Assembly: GCA_032173965.1 (NCBI GenBank)
Contig: CM063284.1
Span: 131,617,125-131,681,124 of the forward strand
Length of the DNA stretch: 64,000 nt
Source: Sitta carolinensis
Taxonomy: Eukaryota > Chordata > Aves > Passeriformes > Sittidae
Reading direction: 5' to 3'
This document shows positions 44,703-54,752 of this stretch, piece by piece. The translations under genes and the position numbers were made by a program. The number at the start of each line of letters is the position of its first letter. The first letter of the stretch is position 1. The notes under the pieces are model-generated. The model did not search any database. It saw only the letters and a program-made list of their open reading frames with translations, and was not told where the DNA came from.

Positions 44703-44817
44703 CGTTTTATTACGCAGTCTAATTATGTCTGAAACAGAGCCAGCTCCACAATATTCCATAACGATCCACAGATCTGTGTTCTTAAAGTAGCTGCCATAGT
44801 ACTTGACAACATAAGGA
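44703..44817 (-). CDS. STK3: STK3 (MST2) coding exon 4: hinge and start of C-lobe
   Basis: 115 bp encoding residues 79-116 after completing Ser78. The peptide runs PYVVKYYGSYFKNTDLWIVM, then EYCGAGSVSDIIRLRNKT. It covers strands beta4-beta5, the gatekeeper methionine in IVMEYC, the hinge and helix D. Tyrosine in SPYVVKYYG is STK3-like; STK4 has histidine there. The acceptor has a T-rich tract followed by CCCGTCTAG ending at 44818. The donor is GTGAGT beginning at 44702. The exon ends on a whole codon (ACG, Thr116), and exon 5 starts in phase 0. No single-exon retrocopy is involved, since real introns flank it on both sides. Confidence 0.98.
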
Positions 44818-46746
44818 CTAGACGGGAAAAAAAAAATTAGATAAACAGATGAATTCTTAGTAGAAGAAAAAAAATCACCAGCACTTAACCTGCTGTTAAG
44901 AGCTACAGTGTCAAGAGATGTTTGACACAGCTAAAGAGCAAATGCAATCAAATACATTTTAAATCTGTAATTAGCTTAACCAGTGTCTTGTTAGAACAAA
45001 TTCTGATTATTTAATAAAATTATAAAGCCACTACTATGTATATAAGTTTTCAGCCATCTTCAAATACAGACATGGTTTTCCCTGATAAAAAGCATTGTTT
45101 TCCCTTCTCTAAGGCCTGTCTTGAATGCTTCTCTTCTTAAAAAGACTGCCTTGTTTTCTTCTCTCCAGAGCAAACTAACATGGAAACTCACCCCTGTTTT
45201 CCCAGTTTTGCAAGAATGAACTTATTTCAAGCACAGAGCTAGACTTTCATGTTAAAAGGAAGCTAGTGTTGGTTTGAAGCCTTCTGAATTTGCAAATGCA
45301 TTTTCATATTGAAGCATCTCATGAAATGATAGTATTGTCACAAACAGAACATACTGCTTTGCTACTCATCAGTTTGTCACTCGATATAATGCTTCCTTGG
45401 AGTCTCTTGCAAAAGAAAGGCAGAAACAGACGTGGTAAACACAAAAACGATCATCCTTCAGAAGTTAATAGATGGTGTATTTATGGAAATAAAAGACTGA
45501 AGGTTTGGGGTGGGGTTTTTTGCAGGAACTTAAACGAAGAAGGCTACAGTACGATCGTCATCTATCCCCCACAAAGTCCAGAAGTGAGATATTGAGATTT
45601 CAGACTGTGGTTTCTCATCAGAACCCCTACATTATGGGGTAGAATCAAACACCATTTTGTTTTGGAGCAAGGAACTGTAGTTTAGGATTGCATTTCTGGC
45701 AGCCACATCCTTCACACAGACAACTGGAATTAGAAGAGATGGCCTATGGCTGCAACAGGATACCATCTTTAAAAAAAAAACCAGGTCAACACTATCAAAA
45801 AACTATTTTGTTTAAGAGCAACTGTTAGCACTAAATGAATTTGCCTTCTAAGAAAGAAAGGTGGGTCAGTCACCGACTAACCAGTCCAAACGTCTACCAT
45901 TTACAAGCACAACATACTGATCTTGCTTCCTTATAAACTCATGAAGTGAGGAAGGCTGTATCACTTCTGAAGAAAACCCATGAATTTTTTTTACTATCTC
46001 TTGCCAGATTTATACTATGCCAGTATTCCCAGCAGCAACTGGGTGTTATTATCGATCAGGACAAGACTATCTTCTCAAAATATCAAGTGCTGTGCAATCT
46101 CAAACACTGTTCATATTTGCTTAAAGACTAACACTAATAAATCTGATTTTGAAGTAGCAGTCCAAAACTCCATAGACAACAGAAAATACAAAGTAACTTC
46201 TGCATCCTTGCATCAAGGCTTCCTTTTTTACGAGACCTGCAATCATGAGATTTTTGAACAAGTGTAAGGTAACAATCCACCAGCACTTCTACGAGACTGT
46301 TCGCTTTTTAAAAGGTATGCTCCTGCATGAAAAAGGCAGCGAAGAAATACTGTTCTGGAAGTTAACTGCTAGCCATTCATCTTCTGCTAGAAACGTCTTT
46401 ATCAAGCTTTTGAAACAGGTAACTCAAAATTTCACAAAGCCCAAGACATTTAAAGGAAACAATAACCTTTGGCCTCAACAGTGCAAGTAAAGTGAAGCGA
46501 GCATGGAGAACGCTAAGCAGAGGCCGCTATTTATTCTTGCAACAGATTTTGTTATGTACACTACTGTACTTCCTTCAATCCAAACTAGGGAGAGGAGGAG
46601 GGCCACGAAGTGGTTCTTTTAATAAAGTCTGTGTCAATTTACTTTTCAAGAAAAAGTTTGCAGCTGCTTATATTTCAGCTATTTTAACAAATTCAAATAC
46701 ATTTTCACATAGACTCTTAGAAAGGGAGCAGAAATGTCATACCTAC
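44818..46746 (-). other. STK3: STK3 intron 3
   Basis: 1.9 kb between the exon 3 donor GTAGGT and the exon 4 acceptor CCCGTCTAG. Several short plus-strand open frames between 45.29 and 46.79 kb have no recognisable family and look like chance. Nothing else is seen. Confidence 0.95.
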
Positions 46747-46875
46747 CTGTCACACTGTTGCATTATAGAGATTTCTTTAATTATTTCTTGAAGATCTGAT
46801 TCCACGGGGACCTGTTTAATTGCTACAACTTGTCCAGATTCTTTATGTATTGCTTTAAAAACGCTACCATAAGAC
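46747..46875 (-). CDS. STK3: STK3 (MST2) coding exon 3: glycine-rich loop, ATP lysine and helix C
   Basis: 129 bp encoding residues 36-77 plus split codons. Seen: the end of the glycine-rich loop (GEGSYGSV across the exon 2/3 junction), the VAIK motif with the ATP-anchoring lysine at residue 55 (human numbering 56), and EIIKEISIM, whose Glu69 is the expected helix-C partner of that lysine. Phe after SYGSV (VFKAIHKESGQVV) distinguishes STK3 from STK4, which has VYKAIHKETGQIV. The acceptor is TTTTTAG ending at 46876 and the donor is GTAGGT from 46746. The last two bases, AG, combine with the first base of exon 4 to give Ser78. The catalytic residues of the N-lobe are intact, so the kinase is expected to bind ATP. 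Confidence 0.98.
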
Positions 46876-47323
46876 CTAAAAATAAGAGACAATTTTTTTT
46901 TTAAAACCAAGACAAACTGCTCCTGATTTCCATTATGCACAAAAAGTCACAGAAGCCATATGTTCATGCAGAAGTTTGAGCATTTTCCAGGCTGCAAAAA
47001 GATCAGTTCTACCAGGACCTCAGGAAAGACAGAAGAATGTTTTGACAAGGCTGAAAACCGACTGATTTGTCAGGATTTAGTTTCTAATTCCATTACAGGT
47101 GCAAGTACATTTGCTGTGTTAATAAACAACAAACAAAAAAATGCATAAATATATAAGGGAAAGTGTGGAAATCTACAGATGCATTTGCTTTAGTAGTAAA
47201 ACTTGTCCATAGAGGCATTCCTTAGGATATTTACAGTCACTCTCACCATAACTTAACATTCCAACATATGCTTTATGTATTGTTTCCCTCTGATTCTGTG
47301 CCCCTGTAAATAGCTGTACTCAC
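46876..47323 (-). other. STK3: STK3 intron 2
   Basis: 448 bp between the exon 2 donor GTGAGT and the exon 3 acceptor. No repeats or other features recognised. Confidence 0.95.
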
Positions 47324-47404
47324 CCTTCACCAAGCTTCTCCAGAACATCAAAGACTTCTTCAGGCTGCTTAGTTAAACTATCTTCACTTAGCTTTTTCAG
47401 TTTG
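47324..47404 (-). CDS. STK3: STK3 (MST2) coding exon 2: N-terminal lead-in and start of kinase domain
   Basis: 81 bp encoding residues 9-34 plus split codons at both ends. The peptide reads KLKKLSEDSLTKQPEEVF followed by DVLEKLGE, the segment before the glycine-rich loop in MST1/MST2 kinases. The acceptor (pyrimidine stretch then TTTTAG) ends at 47405 and the donor GTGAGT starts at 47323. The first base completes Ser8 from exon 1, and the last two bases (GG) complete Gly35 with exon 3, so the phase is right on both sides. KLKKLSEDS favours STK3; STK4 has aspartate in place of the serine after KKL. No stop or frameshift is present. It sits 448 bp upstream of exon 3 and 6.9 kb downstream of exon 1. 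Confidence 0.96.
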
Positions 47405-49896
47405 CTAAAAGAAAGATAGTTATTTATTTGTTTGGGGGAGAAAGAACTCAAGCAAATTTTCACTCAAGCAAGCAGACAGAATAAATTATTACAAAGAAAA
47501 AATATATTCCAATGAAAATGAAATATTTAATGTGCAGCAACAAAATTTTCATCAACTATCATATAAGATAAATAAAGTTATGACAATTATTATCATTATC
47601 ATTTTCCTGTTAATGTTTGCTCAACTCAAAGAAGCAGGATACCAATTCACTCTTCAAACTACTTCCTTTGCAGAAGGAGAAACAGAAAGAATACAGGAAA
47701 GTTTGCCTTCCCTCAAAAAACAGTCAGCATGCAAATACATGCCCCTTACTGCTTAGAGGATGCCACATTGTTCTCTATTTATAAACCAATCCTTCACCCA
47801 TACAAAGTACTCAGTTTCTAAGTTGTACTAATCATCAGCCAGTGAATGACATCATTAAAAGCAGAATTCTGAAGTAAATATGATTCTGAGAGTAAATGGT
47901 AGCACTTCCCAGGTAGCAACAGAAGACTGAAATTCCAAAAGCTGAGTACTGTAAGAGCTGTTGGGACAGCTTCTCTTGAGTCTTTATAAACGCACATAGG
48001 GACAGGATAAAACAAAATCTCTAATTACATAACACCACCATATTTTGCCCTTAGCTCTCTCCACACAGTCTCAAATCACTCAGTAACACCCTATGATTTC
48101 TTCCATCACTTTCAACCCCCTTTTACCACCACTTGTTGTCCTTTACAAGCAGCCCTAGCCTTTCCCTGGTCTCTAGCATTCACAGCTATTCAGGCCCCCA
48201 GACTCCTGGCAAATCTCAAAACACAACTTGGCTGCAAGCCTGCACTAGAGCTAACACCGAACACAGCACAGGAAAACACAATCACACATTGCAGCAGGGA
48301 CAGGTGGCTGCAACATGTTAATCCTTCACCGTAAAGTTAAAGGGAATTTTGCTGCAAGACTGAGGTAACAAGTTGACTCTACATGACAGCCAAGGGTACT
48401 AATAAAGTAAAAGATGAGCTGAAGAATAGCTGGTGCTGTAGAGTTAAATATAGACAATGTATTCCATATGCAGGAGGAGGAATGGGGGGAGAAATGAAAC
48501 TTTGAAGAACAGCAGATCATTGCAAACTTACGGAAAGTAAGTTATCCCACAACACTTTCTAAAAACAAACACAAAATAGGGGAAGGAAGGAGGGCATGGA
48601 CAGAAAAGATTGACAAATCTTAACAGTGGAAGAACAGCAATCTGAAAAAAAACCTTTATACTAGGAGATGCAATTCTGTGATATACAAAATTAGTGACTG
48701 ACCAATGAGGGAACTCATGAGTCAAAATAGATTTGTAATTGTCGACCATCTAAGTAAAAGCAAAGAATTTAAAGTAATTGTAAAAACACACAAGTCATAT
48801 GCATTGGTGTTAAACAAGGGAAGCAAAGCGAGGAGAAGGCACAAGGGTGCACACATTTATACATCAAAGAACTATTTCACAGATGTAGCAATTACATGAA
48901 TACAAAAAACATCTACAATCAGCAAGGAAAAGTGCATTAATACACTAAAGACCATGCACTTTTCTACAGTAAACAATCAAGAAGCTGGAAAGTCTATGTG
49001 TTTAGGGAAAATAAAAATCTTCACAACAAAAGAAAGGCACAACTCATGAACACGGAAAAAAAACCAGCAAAAAATTCACATGAAAACAGCTAAATAATGT
49101 CTTCAAAACTGGCCTGCAAGAACAAAACTCTGCTTTCTTTTTCACTCTCTCTGCTGGTTAGACATTAGAAAGCAGCAAGACAGAACTTATGCTTTGCAGA
49201 AAAGCACATATCTCATTACTGAACAAGCATATGTTGAGACAAATCAAAGGAAAAAATACTTTGCATGTAGGTATTAAAGTAATAAATCATTAATTTTGCT
49301 TCTTTGTTCCAATTTTTTTTTACTCTCTGAGCAGGTTATATGCAGCCTTAAAGGCAGCATTCAAGAATAAGTCACTGACATCATCCCCTTCTTGATACAA
49401 AAAAAACACATGCACAGTATGTTTATAATACATGCAGATCCCTGAAAAATAAAAAGCATAGCCTTCAGCTGAGTCTCTCAGTCAGAGCTGCGTAACAAAA
49501 GACGTACTAAACAGAAAAGCAGAGGGACTGAACTTTTTAGTAACAGCAAGGAAAGAGAAGGCATACAGTACCCCTCACAGGAGATGTCCACAAAGAGAAC
49601 ACCTCCACCTGCTTATCACAAGAGTAATACCTGCTAAAACGAGAAACAAAAAAATCCATACCAAAAGGGTTCCAACAGCACAATTAATGCTGAGGCACTG
49701 TGAGTGCTTAAAAAGAGTTAGTGAAACAATCACAAACAGCCATAAACTGACCAAAACCAATGTCGCTGTTAAATAACAGATTATCTGGAGTACTTGAGAA
49801 GCAACCAGCAGATCAGAGAATTAAGCATTCTGTAGTTTAAAAATTATTTTCATATTATCCAACTCTGACAAACATGTAACGAGACCAAACACTAAG

Positions 49897-49930
49897 TGTG
49901 ATCATTACACTATCATGTGTAATGATCACA
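49897..49930. repeat. Perfect inverted repeat, 14-bp arms, 6-base loop
   Basis: TGTGATCATTACAC, loop TATCAT, then GTGTAATGATCACA: the right arm is the exact reverse complement of the left. Each arm also contains the palindrome TGATCA. It lies in STK3 intron 1. The pairing stops at once outside the arms, so it is a short hairpin and not the end of a longer inverted repeat. Confidence 0.97.
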
Positions 49931-50610
49931 AAACTAAGGCAGCTTAATACAAAACCTATTTCCAGAAAGAAAAGTAAATCAGCCTCAGGAATGCAATCAT
50001 CAAATAGCCTGCTCAAAGCACCTCCCACTCCTTCACAAACACTGTAACAGTACAGATGCTGTGTCCAGTGTTCAAGTGATAGTATCAACACCACAGTTCT
50101 TTGAACCACAGAAAAATCCTAATGACTCGGACATTCTAATAATTTCTGTTACTAGATATTTAAATAGAATATTCAGCTCTTGAACTACAGAACATCATGC
50201 GATATACCCTGAAGGGCTGCAGTAAAGAAAGCATTTATGAAAACTCTGAGAAACCAGGAAGAAGGTGGTGACCGGTGTAACTGGCTGCAAAGCACCAAGT
50301 AGAATACAAGAAGAGACTAGAAATATTATCTCGTTGGTTAAAAGCAAGCAACTATCTTGGGACAGAGAAACACATCTAAGACTTCTGCATCAGCTCTTAA
50401 TGGCAGGGGGAAGAGGGCAAGGTGAAGAGGGGGCAGGAGGCAAAACTGAAGATATAAAGGGCACAAGAACAATAGAAGAGAAAGACAGAATGTGTCTCAT
50501 CCCCCTCTCCCTCTTTCACCTTTTATTTTCATAACACAAGCATTTAAAACAGAACAAATAAATCAGTAGATCCAGGCACTGTTTTACTCTGGCCAAAAGA
50601 TACAAGCGCC

Positions 50611-50632
50611 ATGTGTGTGTGCATACATATAC

Positions 50633-50720
<88 letters not shown>

Positions 50721-50721
50721 G
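50611..50721. repeat. Compound CA/TA microsatellite
   Basis: A short TG run, then an interrupted (AC)n tract at about 50643-50678 and a (TA)n tract at about 50680-50713. The alternating purine/pyrimidine pattern runs for nearly 100 bp. Located in STK3 intron 1; expected to be polymorphic in length. Confidence 0.97.
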
Positions 50722-53700
50722 TAACATGTTATGAGCGAGTCCAAAGGAGATGTAGAGAAGTTCAGTATAAAACCTGGGTAGAAAGTCATTCCGGGTGATT
50801 TTTTTTTTTTCTCCAGAATCTAAACTATGAGGCAGTGATTATGAGCTATTTTAGAGGTCTTCCAGAAGAGAAGCTGTTCTTTAAACCAGAAGGACTAACT
50901 AAATTGCACTTCTGGGAAAGACCTGTCAAATGGATTTTCTTGTCCCAAGAAGGTTTGACTTTCCACATAACTTCTAGCCTCTTAGCAAGAAAAATACATC
51001 CTAGTAAATAATGATACTTGTATAAATTCAGTTCTTAGGAGAAAACATTAATTCCGAGTCTGACAGAATCTTATTTGCTATTGAGTAGATCAGCAAAATT
51101 CTAGAAAAGGAAAACCTAGAAAACTTAAGAGGCACTCAATCCCAGCATAAAATTTGTACTGCAACTTGAAAGAGCAAGAGATTTCTTCCTCAAAAATAAA
51201 TTTTAAAAAAGTATGACTATAGTACTCTACAGTCATTATATACAGATTTCACAAAATAAATTGGTGACGTGCTACAGAGGTAGGGATACAAAAATCCCTG
51301 AAAGTTCAAAAATAAAAATAAAGCTGGAATAAAGAATAGAAAGCCATCAATTACTGTCAGGAGTTACAAAGAACTGGACAGCCGCTCCATCAATATATGT
51401 GGTTTATTGTGCAGAAGAATTACCACATTGAAACATTTAAAAGAATGGCTGGGATCAATTATACTGATATATTAAAAGAGAAGGTAGTAGGAGAAATCAC
51501 TGCAGTCATCTGAAGTAGAGGTGGCATGTGGAAGCCTTGAAACATTTACTCTGCTTCCCAGCACTCACACAAGTAGAAGCAAGATTAAGACAGTTTACAT
51601 CACTGTACTGTGTACTTATATTTAGTGTTCTACCAATAAAGCCCAAACGTTTTTGTCCCATCATTTTCAGGAGGAACTTGACAATCGCCAACATGTCCAT
51701 TAACACAAACATTAAAAAACACACTTTTTTCACAAACAGTTCATATTCTAAGAACAAGTTCTTCCTCTTCCTACAAAACCTGAAAAGTTGTTTTTCAGTG
51801 AACATTAAACTCAAGTTTAAAGAAAGGACTGGAAAACCTTCATTAACACTTCCCATGCTCTTTAAGCAGCCTTTCATTTGGCAGCAGCAAGGAGGAGATG
51901 GGCAAGATTTTAACTACATACTTGAGAAAATTCTGTCAGTAACTATTTTGTTTTTCCCTTGTATGCAACCTGTATCCTCACTTGTGAGCTTGCCAAGGAT
52001 ACAGAAAAACACAACAATAACAACAAAGGAAAATTACAACACTAAGGGGTGAATTTTGTAACAATTTCAAGAGTGAATCTCCTTTTAGTGAGAGAAAAAC
52101 CTCTAAAGTACATCTAAGTACAGTTAGAGATTCAGATGCAAGAAAACACTGTCAATTACTGCACAAATTTTTCAGCATAAAATCAGAAAATCTACTCTAA
52201 ATTATTTTTAAAGAAAAAATATTTTGAAAAGAACTCTCCCTTAAAAGTCTCGTGTTACTGTTGCAGTACATTAGTCAAAGAAAAAAAAAAAGAATAATTT
52301 TGACAGCACCTCCATTGAAAAGTCACCATGGCCTCTAGAATGTCACTTGGGCATCATCATTGCTACTTTCTGAAGAGCTGTATTACAGATTTACACAACA
52401 GGAAATCACATTGTGCACTTCTCTTACAAGGAAGTAGACAAAAGTGCCCTGTACCTCTAAGGCAACACTGGGATTCTAGGACATGCATGCACCTTTTTAG
52501 TGTACCTATGAAATTCTTGCTACATCTAAATGGACATCTTGCACCACAGATATGATGCCAATAGATCCCTGACAGTAACTGCTCCTGTGGACAACAGGCA
52601 CCGAAGTAAAGAATTTTGGTGTTCACATTTGTTTTGCCAAGTAAATATGGTCCATTTCAAACCAGTACTGCATCCAAGGACAGCCCCAAAAATTCAGCCC
52701 ACAAAAAATAATCTGCACATTCTCTGGACTTGCAGAAAAAGGGGTGGCCTAGAATAGCTGGGAATACCAACAATTGGGAAACTGTACAAAACTACCAATA
52801 AAGGAGATATTATATACAGCCATGAAAAACTCACTTCAAATCTTAAGGAATAACCTGAGTGAATGTCTTATGAAAATTTTCCCTTCCACTAAAGAAACAA
52901 ATCTGAGGCCTCATCACAAATTTCCATAAATAAGCTTAAAAAAACATGTGGAATATAAAAGCATGCCGAAGTTTAGACATTCCCACATTTAGTTCTTTCT
53001 GACCTAATCTGAAGATTTAAACATCTCTTAGTTTATGTTAGGCCAGACACACACCTCCAGCTGAGCAATAAAGTTATAGCAAATGCCACATTTTCCCTGA
53101 AACATCTGGCAGGTTATGCTAACTACACAGTTTGATTTTCAGTCCTGTGATACCACCAGATCCCAAGGTTTCCACTGCGGATTGTGCCATTGATTACTCT
53201 TCAGACATTTCCATTTCTTTTCTTAATTTTTTGCCAGTGCCTGTCCTACTTTCTTCATTTGAGATATGCAGCACGGCCAGCCTGAAAGTACAGTGTAGGC
53301 CAGTCCCTCCTTATCCCACTGCCTGCTAAAACCACCCTAAGACAGCAACTGCAAACCAATTCCTTTCAAAGTTTTCCATAGTAGGTACTGTCACTTGATG
53401 TATTATTGGACCAGTCATCAGATGTCCAAGATTACAATCTTCTCAAGACCTATCATCCCACAAGAAGCTGCTTTTAAAGAATTTAAAGGTTCTAAAAGGA
53501 GAACGTAGAGATTTTAAAGATGAACGTAACAACTGATCCTTTCTCACAATCTTTATATTGTGTAGTCCCTATATTTTTAATTATCAGAAAGCAAAAGTAA
53601 AATCAGACTTAAAGAGTAAATACATATGCGAACCACAAAACTGCATTCTGTACAACACAAAACTACGGTCCGTGTACTGTACAACTATACCCAAGGAAGG

Positions 53701-54187
53701 CTTGTTCCAGCTGAAACAGATGAGTCAATTTAAATTTAACACAAAGCAAAACTATTTTATGCACTAGCAAGTCAAACGATAAATTACTTGTTAAATCATG
53801 CATAGTAATTAATACGACCTAACAGCCTATATATTTGAGAAAATACATCTACTGTGGGAATATTCTGGGGTTTGCCTCTTCCCACTCCCTGATTTGCAAT
53901 TGCAACTATGCAACGCCCACCCCCACAAGCATCCATCCCTCCAGCAGCAGAGCACAAGTTCTGTTTTCCAACGTGAAAAGAGAACTACTCGTGCGTGCAC
54001 CTACCGCAGACCTGAACTATCGAGTGAGAGATCCCCAGGCCAGAGAGGACTCTGCTCGGCGACCAAGTTTCCCCTCATTTCACATTAAAAATGTTCTTAA
54101 CTCAAGCAGCTACCAAGGGCTCGTCTCCACCCGGGCATTTACTAGAGGGTGTATTTCGTGGCATTCGCCCTCCAGAAGACCCTTCCC

Positions 54188-54193
54188 CACGTG
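54188..54193. promoter_or_regulatory. E-box CACGTG at the start of intron 1
   Basis: A perfect CACGTG followed by AC (GTCACGTGG on the minus strand), about 150 bp downstream of the STK3 start codon and still inside the CpG island. USF, MYC/MAX or MiT/TFE proteins recognise such sites. A role is inferred only from the motif and from its place near the promoter. Confidence 0.4.
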
Positions 54194-54316
54194 ACAGAGC
54201 CCTCCGGCCGCTAAGCACGGCTCAGCGCCGTGCCTGTCCCGCTGCCCCCACACAGACCCCAGGACCGAGGCCTCACCCTGCCCGTCCACCGCTCCGGGGC
54301 GGAGAAGGGTCGTTAC

Positions 54317-54339
54317 CTCTTGGGCGCTGCCTGCTCCAT
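54317..54339 (-). CDS. STK3: STK3 (MST2) coding exon 1: start codon and first 7 2/3 codons
   Basis: This is the first coding exon of the Hippo-pathway serine/threonine kinase STK3/MST2, a cytoplasmic kinase that with SAV1 phosphorylates LATS1/2 and MOB1. Seen: on the minus strand the ATG at 54339 is followed by codons for MEQAAPK plus two bases, then a GT donor at 54316-54315. The two leftover bases join the first base of exon 2 to make serine, giving MEQAAPKSK, close to the MEQ...PKSKLKKL start I recall for STK3 and unlike the STK4 start. The start context has G at -3 and G at +4. No minus-strand ATG occurs in roughly 200 bases upstream. It lies inside a CpG island, as expected for this gene. 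The donor GTAACG lacks the usual G at +5 and looks weak. The exon is too short to recognise alone; the call rests on exact phase joining to exon 2. Confidence 0.9.
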
Positions 54340-54522
54340 GCCGTCGCCGTCGCGGCCCCCGGGGCCGCTGACCGAGCCCCCGGGGCCCCGCCGGACCCGC
54401 ACAGCTCCCGAGCGACCTCACTGCCCCTCGACACGGAGCCCACGCCCTCCCACGGCCGCGCTCCAGCGGCCGCCACTACCGCTACCTCCGGCCGCCGCGG
54501 GGGCCCACCCCCCGCGCCGCTT

Positions 54523-54527
54523 ATTGG
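54523..54527 (-). promoter_or_regulatory. CCAAT box (NF-Y type)
   Basis: The plus strand reads TTATTGGCTA, which gives AGCCAAT on the minus strand, the common NF-Y core in CpG-island promoters. It is about 185 bp upstream of the STK3 start codon, a plausible distance from a transcription start in the leader. Call from motif and position only. Confidence 0.55.
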
Positions 54528-54596
54528 CTACAGCCGCGCTAGAAGCGGCGCTGATAGGGTGGCCTGTATGTCGCTCAGAGTGGCAGTGAGGGAAAG

Positions 54597-54604
54597 CCCC
54601 GCCC
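54597..54604. promoter_or_regulatory. GC box (SP/KLF type)
   Basis: CCCCGCCC, a classical SP1/KLF core, lies about 260 bp upstream of the STK3 ATG and just upstream of the CCAAT box in the direction of the gene. A second copy of the same core is at 54745-54752, next to the ZNF143-type site. Confidence 0.5.
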
Positions 54605-54709
54605 ACCGCGAGACCGAGCGGGCGCTGCCGCGACGGCGGGAGGGGAAGATCATGGAGGCCGCGCTGCTGCCGGGCTCCCGGCATGCCCCGCGCGGCGACG
54701 GCCCGAGGG

Positions 54710-54728
54710 GCACGCCGGGAGATGTAGT
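54710..54728 (-). promoter_or_regulatory. ZNF143/STAF-type binding site
   Basis: On the minus strand this reads ACTACATCTCCCGGCGTGC, which fits the known ACTACAnnTCCCnGnnTGC pattern bound by ZNF143/STAF at many vertebrate CpG-island promoters. It lies 371-389 bp upstream of the STK3 ATG and points the same way as the gene. A second, partial match (TCCCGGCATGC) is at 54676-54686 on the plus strand. Binding is inferred from the motif only. Confidence 0.75.
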
Positions 54729-54744
54729 CCGCCCGCAGAAACAG

Positions 54745-54752
54745 CCCCGCCC
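54745..54752. promoter_or_regulatory. GC box (SP/KLF type), second copy
   Basis: CCCCGCCC within a GC-rich run, 17 bp beyond the ZNF143-type site. Such pairs are common in CpG-island promoters, and in DNA this GC-rich the match could also be chance. Confidence 0.4.

Larger units (their letters stand above)
47405..54316 (-). other. STK3: STK3 intron 1
   Basis: 6.9 kb between the weak donor GTAACG of exon 1 and the TTTTAG acceptor of exon 2. It holds a perfect palindrome at 49897-49930, a CA/TA microsatellite at 50611-50721, and a stretch open on both strands at about 51.5-52.05 kb. The right-hand end enters the CpG island and carries the CACGTG E-box. The rest is AT-rich with no recognised element. 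Confidence 0.9.
54340..54650 (-). promoter_or_regulatory. STK3: STK3 5' leader and core promoter (inferred)
   Basis: The minus-strand sequence upstream of the STK3 start codon is very GC-rich and has no TATA box, so a dispersed CpG-island promoter is expected. A minus-strand CCAAT box, a GC box and, farther up, a ZNF143-type site lie 185-390 bp upstream of the ATG. This suggests transcription starts somewhere around 54400-54600. The exact start cannot be read from the sequence. No minus-strand ATG is seen between 54340 and about 54540, so upstream ORFs are unlikely if transcription begins in that range. Confidence 0.6.

Noticed and set aside
45290..46791. Cluster of plus-strand open frames in STK3 intron 3
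   Set aside because: Overlapping frames of 60-100 codons with no family signature; they lie in an intron between two confirmed minus-strand exons.
49897..49930. Palindrome considered as a microRNA precursor
   Set aside because: The stem is only 14 bp; a microRNA hairpin needs a stem of roughly 30 bp or more.
54273..54476. Minus-strand frame overlapping the STK3 start, considered as an overlapping upstream ORF
   Set aside because: Its first codon is GTG and it lies in another frame. No minus-strand ATG is present there, so a conventional upstream ORF is not supported.
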